A DNA stretch of 64,000 nt from positions 1,550,001-1,614,000 of the forward strand of contig OX595995.1 of NCBI GenBank assembly GCA_951394045.1. Reading direction: 5' to 3'. This document shows, piece by piece, positions 43,105-53,923 of this stretch. The notes beneath the pieces are model-generated. The model was given only the letters and a program-made list of their open reading frames with translations. It was not told where the DNA came from and searched no databases. The DNA comes from Nitzschia sp. DOCU1 (lineage: Eukaryota > Bacillariophyta > Bacillariophyceae > Bacillariales > Bacillariaceae). The first letter of the stretch is position 1, and every line of letters begins with the position of its first letter. Position numbers and translations under genes: made by a program.

Positions 43105-43794
43105 CTGCAGTGATAATTTCTCGGATCGAGCAGAGAACCGCAACAGGCAGCAAACCACAAAAGTACCAGTTGTATACCACCAGTATACAATAGAAAGTGT
43201 GATGGACTCAAGTGGTAGTAGGAGGATGATGCATGCCCGTCTATCGACTGTTGCTTTGTTTGTGTGTGTGATGATGGGCACCAAACTGCCGATCCATCAA
43301 AAGAACACAAACGCATCAAAGACGAAAAAAGGGGAGATGCATGATGATTGGTGGTGGTGCAAAGTGCGACGCGGAACTTGGCATACCAGGTACGCTCGGA
43401 GCGCTCTGATGTGTTTGAGCGTCCGAATTCGTCCGATCTGTAGATGAGAGTCTGCATTCCGTCCGAATACGTCCGTTGGAGGGGAACGGACATACAGTGC
43501 GATGCAACGCGCACTGGCAGTAGTTTACGAACTTGGAAATCTTGTGACAAACCTTCTAATACTGTAGAGTAAAATTTGCCTTCAATGAAAAACTATGTAC
43601 GAAAACTAAAACATGGAATAGTAGGTACCAATGTCATTCATCTTGAGATTCAGTGCAGTGGGTTCGGTTCCCGAGATGTTCAAAATTATGCATTACCAAT
43701 AACACTGACGTTTTTGTTGTTTGCCCAAGTCCCTCAGCCCCGTTAGATATCCCTCAACACCACAGTGGCCATTGACTTGGGTCGATACTAAGCA
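43105..43794. other. Intergenic region
   Basis: It contains the promoter of the OPR/RAP gene and the 3' flank of the LRR gene. CGTCCGAA-type short repeats lie at about 43421-43475. No gene is supported. Confidence 0.4.
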
Positions 43795-45357
43795 CTAGTT
43801 TTGCAACGGCGGATCCATATCACCGTGTTCTTCATTCTCCTCCTCCTCACCATCATCATCCGCTTCTACGCTCCTGTCGTTGTCGTCATCATCAGAAGAA
43901 GAAATGTTGTTTCCATCGAGGTCTATCCATGTGAGATGCGGAACATACTGTCTTCCCTCGGAAAGGTGCGCTGCACCAACGGCAGTGATGCAGTTATTCG
44001 CAAGACCCAGCGAGTTGAGATGTGGAACATGTCGCAATGCAAATGAAATATGCTGCGCGCCAGCATCTCCGATGGAGTTCATATAAAGGTTCAGCTCAGT
44101 GAGATGTGGAACATGTTGTAATGCCTTGGCGATGTGTTCGGCCCCAGTGTCCCCAATCCAGATTTCCACGAGGGTCAGACGCTTTAGAAGCCCAACATGT
44201 TGTAATCCTTTGGAGATGTGTGTTGCTCCGATGTTACCAATATCAGGATTCTCAGAGAGGAGCAGCTCCGTTAGATGCCCAACATGCCGTAACCCATTGG
44301 AGATGTGTTGAGCACCAACAGCACTAAGGCCAGTTGACATCAAATCCAGAATCTCGAGATTGGGAATATGGCGCAATCCTTTTGAGATGTGTTCTGCGCC
44401 AACGTCACCAATGGGATTTCCCCCCAAAATCAGCGTTCTAAGATGCGGGGTATGCTGTAATCGACTGGCGATATGTTGTGCACCAATGGCACCGATGTGG
44501 TTAGCATGGAGGCACAACGACCTGAGATCTTGAACAGCTTGTAAGCCATTGGAGATGTGCACTGCACCAGCATCACCGATCGAATTACTCATAAGATCCA
44601 GCGTCGTGAGATGTGGAGTATACTTCAATCCATTGGAAATGTGTTTTGCGCCGATCACACCAATGTCGTTAACCTCGAGCCTCAGCTCCTTGAGATGACG
44701 AAGATACTTTAATCCCTGATCTAGGTATTTTGCGCCATCGTCTCCGATGCGGTTCCACGAAAGGAGCAGCTTCGTGAGATTTGGAATATACTTGAACCCC
44801 TCCGAGATGTGTTTGCTACCAGCCGTACCAAGGTCGTTTTTCGAGAGGTTTAAGATCTGTAGCTGTTGAAGATTTTTTAATCCGTTGGAGATGTGCTTTG
44901 CATCAATAGCACCACCAATGGTATTCGCGGGGAGGTCCAGCACCGTGAGATTTTGGAAATGGTGCAAAACAGTGGCGAGTATTTCTTCGAAGAAATTTAG
45001 ACATTTGAGCGGACAAGGCTTGTGAAAGTTGGTTAAAACACGCTACAAAAGGTGGCTCTGGGACTTACCGCCGGTAGACCTATTGGTGAACTCAAGCCTC
45101 AGTAAAAGACGTCGAACACGTGTGGCGCTTCTTGGATTTTTGGTCAAAAACTGTTTCCATCGAAGGAGTCTATTAGGACTGCAAATTTGAATTTTCCCCA
45201 CTTTAAAACGATGAAGGACGAATTTTTGAATGGAATCAAGCCTACCAAAAGAAGCGATCTTTATCAAAAGACTTTCAGGGATGACAATATCATTCGTTTC
45301 CGTGGTTTGTCCATTCACAACTTCCGTGGGGCGTTCGCGGGGATCTGGCAACGACAT
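43795..45357 (-). CDS. Ribonuclease-inhibitor-type LRR protein with acidic tail
   Basis: Exons 45357-45069 and 44984-43795; the 84-nt intron (GTAAGT...TCTTCGAAG) is placed by phase and joins RSTGE to ILATVLHHFQNLTVLDL, giving 492 aa. The N-terminal ~95 residues contain IPESLLIKIASFGRLDSIQKFVL, which resembles an F-box-like helical start, though this is weak. Thirteen or so 28-residue RI-type repeats follow (IGAKHISNGLKYTPHLTTLDL). The protein ends in an acidic stretch (SSDDDDNDRSVEADDDGEEEENEE, positions about 43800-43900). These are scaffold domains for protein binding; the partner is unknown. A broken relative sits at 18146-19581. Confidence 0.75.
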
Positions 45358-46207
45358 GGTTCTGCAAGGAAACGGTCAGCGTCTGGGGCAATCTCAAGTC
45401 GAGAACAGGAAATGGAGCACAATGAAAGTAGGCGAAGAGTTGGATGAAGATCCATCAACCGTGCAGGAGATGAGGTCGCTGCGGGTTTCGATTGCAATCA
45501 CATTTGGTCGCTTCTGCTGCTTCCGCTTCCGCGAAGGAATCTTGCACCCAGCGGGCAAAAAGAGGCATATCCCCCGCGGGCTGTGCGTACCGTCCGTATA
45601 CTCATCGAAGTAACTACCGGTAGAGCGTTGCAATGGGCCCCAACGCCGTGATACTACATGCATGTAAAAATAAGATCCTCCCCCCCAACCACTCAACAAA
45701 TACTTCGAATCAGTCTTACACATCGTCTGGAGAACATACAGATACGATTTGGAGTCATGAGGGGTGTTGTTACTGCTGTAGTAAGGAGCGATCTCTCCTT
45801 CAGACTTTAATCCACGTAGTCGAATCTACTCCTTGATTTCTTCGATTCGACTGACTATTTGACTAGATCGACTACCAATTATTCGTTTTACATTGTTGCG
45901 ATTTGGCTTTACTCGCATTTGGAGCTTGCGTCTAGTATTGTGTCGAAAGGCGCTTTAGTTGAAGAATGGTATGGCGGATGATCTGATGCTCTTGTAGCTT
46001 CATCGTCATGCCAGTTGTCGATACCATAGTCGCGATAGTGACTAATTAGAAGTTGGATCCCGTTAGTTCGAATCAGTCATCAGTCCATTTGAATCGCAGA
46101 AGTCGAACATCTGCGCCCCCGCCCCGCGACGACGAGTCCTCTCTGCGGTAAATCTACATTGTACTGTACATACACTTTGCACATCTCCATAACTTTTCTC
46201 GAGCACC
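45358..46207. other. Intergenic region
   Basis: Divergent promoter space between the LRR gene (minus) and the Nudix gene (plus). ORFs at 45230-45723 show no domain and appear to be chance. No repeat stands out. Confidence 0.4.
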
Positions 46208-47837
46208 ATGAGCAATCATCCTTGGCAAATTGCCATTGTTCGAAGCTGGTTGTTGCCTTTATTGGACATATCGTCTACATTCCTCCAGAGGTGGATTTTT
46301 CTATTGCTGCTGCTTGTGGTAGTAGTGGTGTCGCACGGAACGACGACGATGACCACACTGTTAACCATGCCCAAACTATCAGTTATCCTTCCTTTGAAAT
46401 CTCATCCATTTTTGTCGGCATCATCGGCGGCATCGTGTCGACGAATCACCACAAGTCGGGGCGGCAGCCGTAATGGATCACCACTATTCATGTGGGATAG
46501 AGCGATGAAGAGCGCTATCAAGCCGCCAAGAGTAAATTCCGTTTCCAGCACAAGCTGTATCGGCGGCGGCAGCAGTATCCTTTGCGCTACACGACAAGCG
46601 TCCCATAGCAGCAGCATTCGGCAATCCTCTAGAAGTGCCGCCTTGTTTCTTGCGGCCACTAGTCTAGCCGCTGCTGTCTCTGCCAACAATACTCCTGGAG
46701 GCGATGGTAGTATCAATCGACCACTGCTGGCCTATTGCCAAGACAACAATAGCAGTGCTACTATTACGACGAATACGACCACTACGAGTCAGGCGAATGG
46801 CAATAACAGAGTTGATGATGATATTGTTGCGACCTTTCCCTTTCCCGAATCGGCTCTCACGTTTGATCACTACCATGGCGTGACGCTGGATTTGGGCGAA
46901 TTCCAGCAAGAAGCACCAGAAACATTTGAACAAGATTTAACCACGGCCTTGACGCTTTGGAGAGCCGAAGGACGCAAAGGAATTTGGATTCGTGTACCAA
47001 CGTCACAAGCCAATCTCGTTCCGGTACGTGAATACTACATTATTGCTTCGGGTACTGATAATTTTGCTGATGTTATCTCACATTGCCATCATCATATTGT
47101 GATCCAAGATTTGTGTCGCCTTGGGCTTTCAATTTCATTTTGTCAAGGAGCACGTGTTGATGATGAGTCAATGGTTGTGCCAAGAGAACACGACCTCCCG
47201 TCTTCCCTTGGGACCAACGCATCAAATTGGCGTTGGGATGTTAGTGTTGAACCCCAACGATCCATCTCAAATGTTGGTAGTACAAGAACGCACAGGACCA
47301 GCAGCCGCTTTTGGACTATGGAAAATGCCGACCGGTCTATTGGATCCAGGAGAAGATATACCTGATGCAGCTGTACGAGAATTGCAAGAGGAAACGTCGT
47401 TACAAAGTCGAATGGACGGGATTATGTGTTTTCGGCAAGCTCATTCGCCAACCGGAGCCAGTGACTTGTTTTTTGTCTGCCACATGGAATTGATTGGAGG
47501 GACGAAATGGAAGATTCAAGAATCGGAAATCGCCGACATACAATGGATGAGTGTGCAAGAATATTGTAATCAAGACCGATGGCAAGGGTCGCCCGTCTAC
47601 AAGGCGTTGAATGATTGTATTCTCAAGGTTTCTCAACAAGCTGCAGCCCGGACAATAATGAAACAGCAGCATCAACACGAACACGAACATAAGCATCCTA
47701 CTGGGGCGACAACGACGACGACCAACAATAAGAACCAGAGAAAGAATGCATGCCACGACAACGGGCTTATTCTCCATGAGAAGCTACCGCTGGGATTTGC
47801 CAAAACGACAAACGCGCTGTTTCGGAGTCAACTCTAG
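46208..47837 (+). CDS. Nudix hydrolase (plant NUDT/NUDT6-like)
   Basis: Two exons, 46208-47023 and 47109-47837, with an 85-nt intron (GTACGT...CCAAG); the splice joins ANLVP to ICVALGFQFHFVKEH; 514 aa. The catalytic Nudix box is complete: GLLDPGEDIPDAAVRELQEE (about residues 347-366), matching GX5EX7REUXEE. Upstream, the segment ALTLWRAEGRKGIWIRVPTS and then LGFQFHFVKEHVLMMSQWL is the N-terminal extension seen in NUDT6 and plant NUDT2/8/10-type proteins. Such enzymes hydrolyse ADP-ribose, NADH, CoA or related diphosphates; substrate is not predictable. The long N-terminus (about 1-220) has a hydrophobic segment (WIFLLLLLVVVVVSH) and Ser/Thr-rich low complexity, possibly a targeting or membrane segment. 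Confidence 0.85.
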
Positions 47838-47990
47838 TAGAGTAGAATCGCATCTTCCATCAAATAGCTGCGTCCATGTGAAACACGCCTTGGAACAGTT
47901 GCAATAGAAGAGCAATGAATTCCCCAATTATGTTAAAAGTAACTATTTTTTCCCCAAAGAAAATATGGCAGTTACAGCGATGGGGAGGCC

Positions 47991-50900
47991 TTAGACCACG
48001 TCGTCCGACTTCTCTCGCGGTTGCACACCAAGCATTTCTTCCCGCTCGTCTTCAAGAGCCTTGGCACGTTCCAGCATTTCAGCCACAATTGCCCTGCCCT
48101 CCTTCTCCCACATGTTGCGGTTGTTCTGCGCATAGTTTAAGTTCTCGTCGCTTGTGGGACCAAATACACCACAATCGCGAAGCTTTTTGGAAAGCGGAAT
48201 AATGTAAAAGTCAAAGAAGCCAATCTCGCCTTCGTACCAGGTCTCGGACGGATCCTTATCCGCCCGACCGCTGCGGTAGGCCCTGTAGCACTCCTCGAAC
48301 AGACGTTGATTCCACTTGCGGTAAATACTCCAATGCTGGCAAGTGTGCGCAACGTCGGCGGCTTGGATCAAGTGCTCAATCACAATGGTTGCTTTGCGGT
48401 TGATTCCTTTTCGAGTATTGGCTTCCTCCTCCGCAATTGAACTCTCCTCGAACGCTTTGGACCAACGACCATTGCGCAAAGCCTTGAGCTCCTTGTCGCC
48501 CAGATCGGTGGCCATGACGCAGTTGATAACCAACTGGCGGAATCTACGCAGTTCCGCTTCGGTGCGGCACAGGAAGGATCGGAGCTCGTCAAAGGCGGGA
48601 TCCATGAACAAGTCCCAAGCCAAGTCAAACGATCGTTGTTCTGCTACAGAGCGCTCCTTGTATATCTTCGCAAGTCGAACGTTCTCTTTAATAAAAGTGG
48701 GATTGGGTACGCCTGGGTGATCGACGTCATGAATCAAAGCAGAAAAGACAACCGCAAACTGAGTCAGCGGGTCACTCGTGATCCCGTACGAATGTTCGTG
48801 GATGGCGGCGTGGGTGCTGGATCGGTGCCTTTCCGAATCGAATCCAATGTCGATTTCCGAAGCGGCATTGATACGATTCATGTACTTGGTCACTGCCATG
48901 ACAACGTATGAAGCATGGGCAAAGTTATGGAATGGCTGAAATGAAAATGGAAGAATACATGTTTAGACAGACGGGCCCGGGCTTACAACACTGCAAGAGA
49001 TACGGCAGCAAAACTCCATGGCTTACATTGTCCTCGTACATCCCAGCAACTTGTGTAACATAGTCTCGGAGCTGGTCGACCACTTCACTGGGAACCTCAC
49101 GATCTCCATTGTCACGCAGGCGCCTGGCGACCTCCTTGTTAAACTCTGGTAACTCAATGATCTCCTGGACTTCGTCCAACGGCATGGAACTCTTCGAATC
49201 AACACTCAGCACTTTGAATTCACCGCTACCCCCTTCGTTTCCCCTTCGCGAAGCGACGTTCTTGAGCAATATTCGGAGCACCTCGGTGTTCCATTCGATC
49301 CATCGACGTTCGCTATCGAGGCCGTAGAAATCGTCGTCAACACCGTCATCGGAAGGATTTGTGTCGGCAATCGACCTCCCGTCAGCGTGGTTGCGCGATT
49401 TGTGGAATCTGACAAGCCAATACGTTTGGAGCTCGCCTTTCTCCTGCGTGAGAATCTTTTGTTCGCGTTGCTCTACCCAGTGATTCTTTCCTGCTTGGAT
49501 CAGTAACTTTGCAGTTGCCTCGGATAGATGAATTCGTTTGCTTTCTCCTGACTTGTGGATCAAACCTGCCGTGGTCATTGTATCACCAAACAGCTGGAAA
49601 CGACCTTGCCCTCCACGCATAAAGCCTCCAGTAACAGGGCCCGAATGAAGACCGATGCGCAATGTCAAATCGCCGGTGTCCGGTCCGAACTGTACTTCGA
49701 GTTTCTTTGACAATATATCAACTTTCTTGAGACAATCAGAAGCGAATCGCGCCATGACGAGGGCGTGGTCTGAAGACGGTATTAGCTTGCAATCAAGAGA
49801 TCGGAAGAGCATCGTTCACCGCTCACAACGTACCTGATCGCGCCTGGGGGATGCCGGAGGCCGCCACTTAAACACAATAACGACATAGACATAGACGATA
49901 TTAGCTTGCAATCAAGAGATTGGAAGAGCATCGGCCCCGGCTCACCACGTACCAAAGTATTCGGCGGTAGAGTCGACTTTGAACACCTTGTGCCTTTGCC
50001 CAATCACATCAAAGTTTTCGTAAAGTGATTCTAAGAACTTGAAGACTTGGATGGGTTCGCGCACTGATGACCACGCCGTGAAGCCTTCGATATCAGCAAT
50101 CATCACAGTCGTTTCCAAGAACAGATCTGGTAGAATCTCATCTTCCATGTCTTCGCTGCTTTGCAAAAGTTTAGGAACGATGTAAACGAGGGTCCCCAAA
50201 ATCATTTCCAAGCTAAGAAGGATACTCAATGAGCCCGTTCTCGCACCCGTCTGGTCTTCGTTCAATGCTGTTCTGACAGCTAGGCGCAGAGCCAGGAATA
50301 CCGCGTGAATGACCATCACCAGAGCCAAGCTTTTTGTGTCGTTCATATCGTTGGGAGTGCGGCTAGCGAGGATCGCAACGATCAAAGCAGGAAAAATCAG
50401 TAGTGCCTGTATTGCAAGACCAGCACCTGCCCACGCAGATGATGCCGAAGCACAGTAGTCAGACGCAGTAACGACTGTGTTGCCATTCTCGTCAGTCGTT
50501 CCAGCCAGCTCATAGTAAATCGCTTCTGTGGGGGGGTCAACCACAATCCACGCCGCCAGCACAGCTGCAATGATGCCGACCCCAATACCAGTGGTGCGAT
50601 AGAGATGCGTGATTCGGAGGTGTACACGATGCATTTGCTTCCCACTGTTCGCCAGCTTGTTGATCGCGAAGGTCCGCCTGGCAAGAGGCACCAGCAGAAC
50701 AACGAATCCGCTATTTGACAGCCAAGCAGATGAAATACATGTAGCACCTGTCGGCGGGAGTGCATATAGAAGACCTCCAACCACCACCAGCAGCGAGCCT
50801 ACGAGCACAAGGGAAAGAAATTCAACCTGCGTATAGTACATGACCTTTGTTCTCCTTTTTGCGTACACCATAGCAGAAATCCCCATGACCACTGCAGCTC

Positions 50901-52800
50901 CCAACCCAGCCAAGGAAAGGGCTACTGGTACGAGAGGATTTTCTGCAAGATCTGTGTATTCAACTGTCCTGGGAAAGGATTCCGGGATGAAAGATTTGAC
51001 CAAATCGAGATTATCAACGACCCACTGGCATGTGGCTTGTCGAATCATGTGATTGTAATCGTCTTGGCCGAGATCAAACCATTTCTGGTAAATCTCACCA
51101 TATTGCAAGGTGGTAATCTGGATGTTGACAATCGTGTCATACGCAGGACTCCACATGGCCTCTGGAGAATTAGGATCTTTCGAAGCATCCCACAATCCCA
51201 AGGCAATCATCTTTTTCAACGATTGCGTGGGCGTATCACAAGCTCCTTCCTTTTTTCCTCTCCTGGCTTCAAGATCTCCTTCGCAGTTCGCTGCGAGGTC
51301 CGCTCTGTTGGATATACATTCCTGAGTTGGAGGTGGAAGTACAACGCGAGTGAACTCGGCATCCGTTCCGACTAAACGACAAATGAAAGTATCAGATAAA
51401 TCAACGTCGTCGATTTCACCCTGTCCCGTGTGTAACTTACTGAATCGGTCATATAGGGCCTCAGGATTCCACCACATCATTACAACGTTGCTCTTTGTCC
51501 TAGGATAGTCAGAAGAAAAAAATGAGATATCGAGTGGAGCACAAATAACAATATGAGGCACAGAATATGGTGCGGGACAGCAAGAGAGTAACAAGCAGGA
51601 GGAACTTACGCATTTGCAGCGTGCCAAATCTGGTACAGCTGGCTGAATGTATATCCCCCGTTCGGCGATGGGCCATTGCTTTTGAGAGCAATTTCCAAAT
51701 GATATGTCTGCTGTGCCACAAAAGTGGTCCACGCGCATGGGTAGTCAGCGATGTGGCCAGAGCATGTGGCAGGATAGGTCTCGCAGTCATTCTCCTTGGT
51801 AGCACGAAAATGCCCAATATACAGCCCCTCCATGAACATACTTTCTTCTTCATCCGGTCCATTTGGAGGTCTCGATGCAACCCCATCGTCGGTAGCACAA
51901 TTGTTCGTCGATACGTCGTTGCAGTAATCTTTCCAAGTAGTAGGGCGAAGAAAGGTCTGGGCCAGTTTTTGGCGCATATCCTCTCCAGACATTCCAATGT
52001 AAGTGCTCAAGCTTGGATCCTGCTCGATGGTAAACTTTGGTACCCACCAGTGTTGCTCCCCGAGTGCCCCCAAGTCTCTCGGCGCTTCGATGCCGGACGT
52101 GGCAGTATTGCCATAATCTGCCAACCAAGTTTCCATGACCACATGAGCACACGCCTCATATTCTTCGGCGTTGTTCGACTTGAGCTCACGGCAGTCAATG
52201 ACCCTAGCGGCAGTGGTTAGTTCTGAATAGTCGACGTTAGCAGCCCCATAATCCAACGTGGCAGTCTTGTCGTAAAAGTCCGAGGTCATATTCGCATGAG
52301 ACGTTTCCACAGAGACTGGGACATCCAGGATCTCGCTCTATAGTATTGTTAGAACAAGAAGAAGAGCAAGAAGAAGGAAGTAGAGTGAGTGACCGGTTGT
52401 TTATTAAGAATTTGTAAAGCAGAAGCCTTTTCTGGGCGGGTGCAGCATTTAATTCACGTACCAAAATGATCTGCAGAATCCAAGTCGCAAAAAGCGAAGA
52501 ATCCCAATCCTGAGCTAGCGCACGAACTTCCATGTAGGGCAATGGAGGTTGTCGGCAATATCCCTTTGCCTCTGCTTCTGGTGGATCATCCGAGTTGCAG
52601 ACACGAGTCTTCTGCCAGGCATCACCCAGATGACTCTTGAGACACCCATGTTGAAAATAGGGATTAGTACAAAACCCTTGGTGACACTCACTGCCGGCCG
52701 GAAGCTTGGCTGCACAATCTGCATCGTTCAAACAAGCAATAGTCGAAGCTTTGGTTGTATGGAAGGCAAATGCCGACCATGCCAACAAGTAGTAAAGCAT
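47991..52800 (-). CDS. Receptor-cyclase-phosphodiesterase (class C-like 7TM + class III cyclase + PDE), copy 1
   Basis: Seven exons: 52800-52462, 52337-51610, 51499-51441, 51371-49953, 49866-49834 (33 nt), 49769-49027, 48935-47991; the sum is divisible by 3 and gives 1421 aa. In order: signal peptide (MLYYLLAWSAFAFHTTKAS); Cys-rich then large extracellular domain (about 20-515) with MMWWNPEALY, perhaps a substrate-binding-protein fold; seven helices (about 523-778) of class C GPCR type (LVLVGSLLVVVGGLLYALPP, CISSAWLSNSGFVVLLVPLA); class III cyclase domain (about 793-960) with IADIEGFTAWSS; PDE domain (1108-1421) with NPFHNFAHASYV, ALIHDVDHPG and AADVAHTCQHWS. The cyclase has Glu for the second metal Asp (STAEYF) and lacks the catalytic Asn/Arg (GDTMTTAGLI). 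It likely turns an extracellular cue into cyclic-nucleotide change, mainly hydrolysis. Confidence 0.85.
49770..49952 (-). repeat. Two homologous introns flanking a 33-nt microexon, copy 1
   Basis: The introns 49867-49952 (86 nt) and 49770-49833 (64 nt) share GTACGT, then GATGCTCTTCC, then ATCTCTTGATTGCAAGCTAA, at nearly the same spacing from the donor. They flank the microexon 49834-49866, which encodes VAASGIPQARS of the cyclase core. The intron pair is an internal tandem duplication. Confidence 0.8.
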
Positions 52801-53923
52801 GGTATTGCTACGATCTTTCATGAAGGTGAGATGAAAGTCTAAAGTGAGAGGCGCGACAGAACAAAAGGAAAGTCTTGGCACTATGGGGGTGATGTTCTCC
52901 AACGCGGAAAGCAAACAAAGGTAAGAAATGCCTCGCACTTTGTTGGAAGTTTGAATCTTCAACATGAGACGCAGGAATTTGTGACGGGCGTTTCCTGCAC
53001 AAATGTTAAATGTATTTGGCACCTTAATTGAAACGATATGTACGTAAATATCAATCTTCAGCAGGAATCCAGTTTGTCTTGATAAAACATATCGCTCTAA
53101 TAAATAAAGACCCACCGAACGACTGCATTCGTCGCACTTCCGTTCTGCATGTCCAGCACAAGGGAACTCTTTCTCATTTCCTTTGTCACTCTCCAAATTG
53201 TTGTGAGTGATGCAATGCATGCACTCACAGACACAATCACTCAGGCAGGATTGTAATGGTTCTGCGAACGACAGGGGCTGGAGGACCTGAAGCGTGATCT
53301 GCCCACCAAGATGAGAAGGGGAAGATTAAGGGAAAACTTCGATGATGATGCGGCTCCTGCTATGAAGCTGATTGTGGCCGATTCCTGTCCTCCACCCCTA
53401 ATTTTCACGTACATTGCGCAGCACCTTCGTAGCAAACCACTGTAGCGTCGTTTTAACCCCAGATTCGACTTCGCCGTGTTTTGAGCTTTCCAACGGAGTG
53501 CATGTTATTGCCCAGATCTGAAAGTGTTCACAGTGATAAGGGGAGTTTTCAAGATCCTTTAAATTGAGTTTACGTCTTATGTCTGGTAAAATCAGGAAAG
53601 TTTACTTAAGCCTGGTAAGGGCTTACCAGGTATCATTTAGTGCACAAAAACGATGGGGTGCAGCGCATGATCGTTCGCGGTATGTACGTGGTCGACACAT
53701 TGGAATCGCAAACCAAACAGCGCCCGAAAGGAGCGAGAGAAAAGGAATTTCTCTCACCGACCGCACGTCCCTGCTTGTAAGATCGATGTCACTGTTGTAG
53801 GCCTTGCGGAAGCTTGTCATTCCTAGCTTGCACTGTCATGTGTAAAGAAAGCATTACAAAATTACTAGACAATAACTCTTTGGTCGCCAACGTTGATGAG
53901 GCTGCTCCAACGACAGAGGGGGG
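52801..53923. other. Intergenic region between the two receptor genes
   Basis: It holds the promoter of copy 1 and the 3' flank of copy 2. A perfect 20-nt palindrome (CCTGGTAAGGGCTTACCAGG, 53611-53630) could form a hairpin or be a dimeric protein site. An open frame continues upstream of copy 1 to 53220, but copy 2 starts at the equivalent of 52800, so it is not taken as coding. Confidence 0.4.

Noticed and set aside
52821..53220. N-terminal extension of receptor copy 1 upstream of 52800
   Set aside because: The frame is open and has an ATG at 52821, but copy 2 starts at the equivalent of 52800 and the signal peptide begins there.
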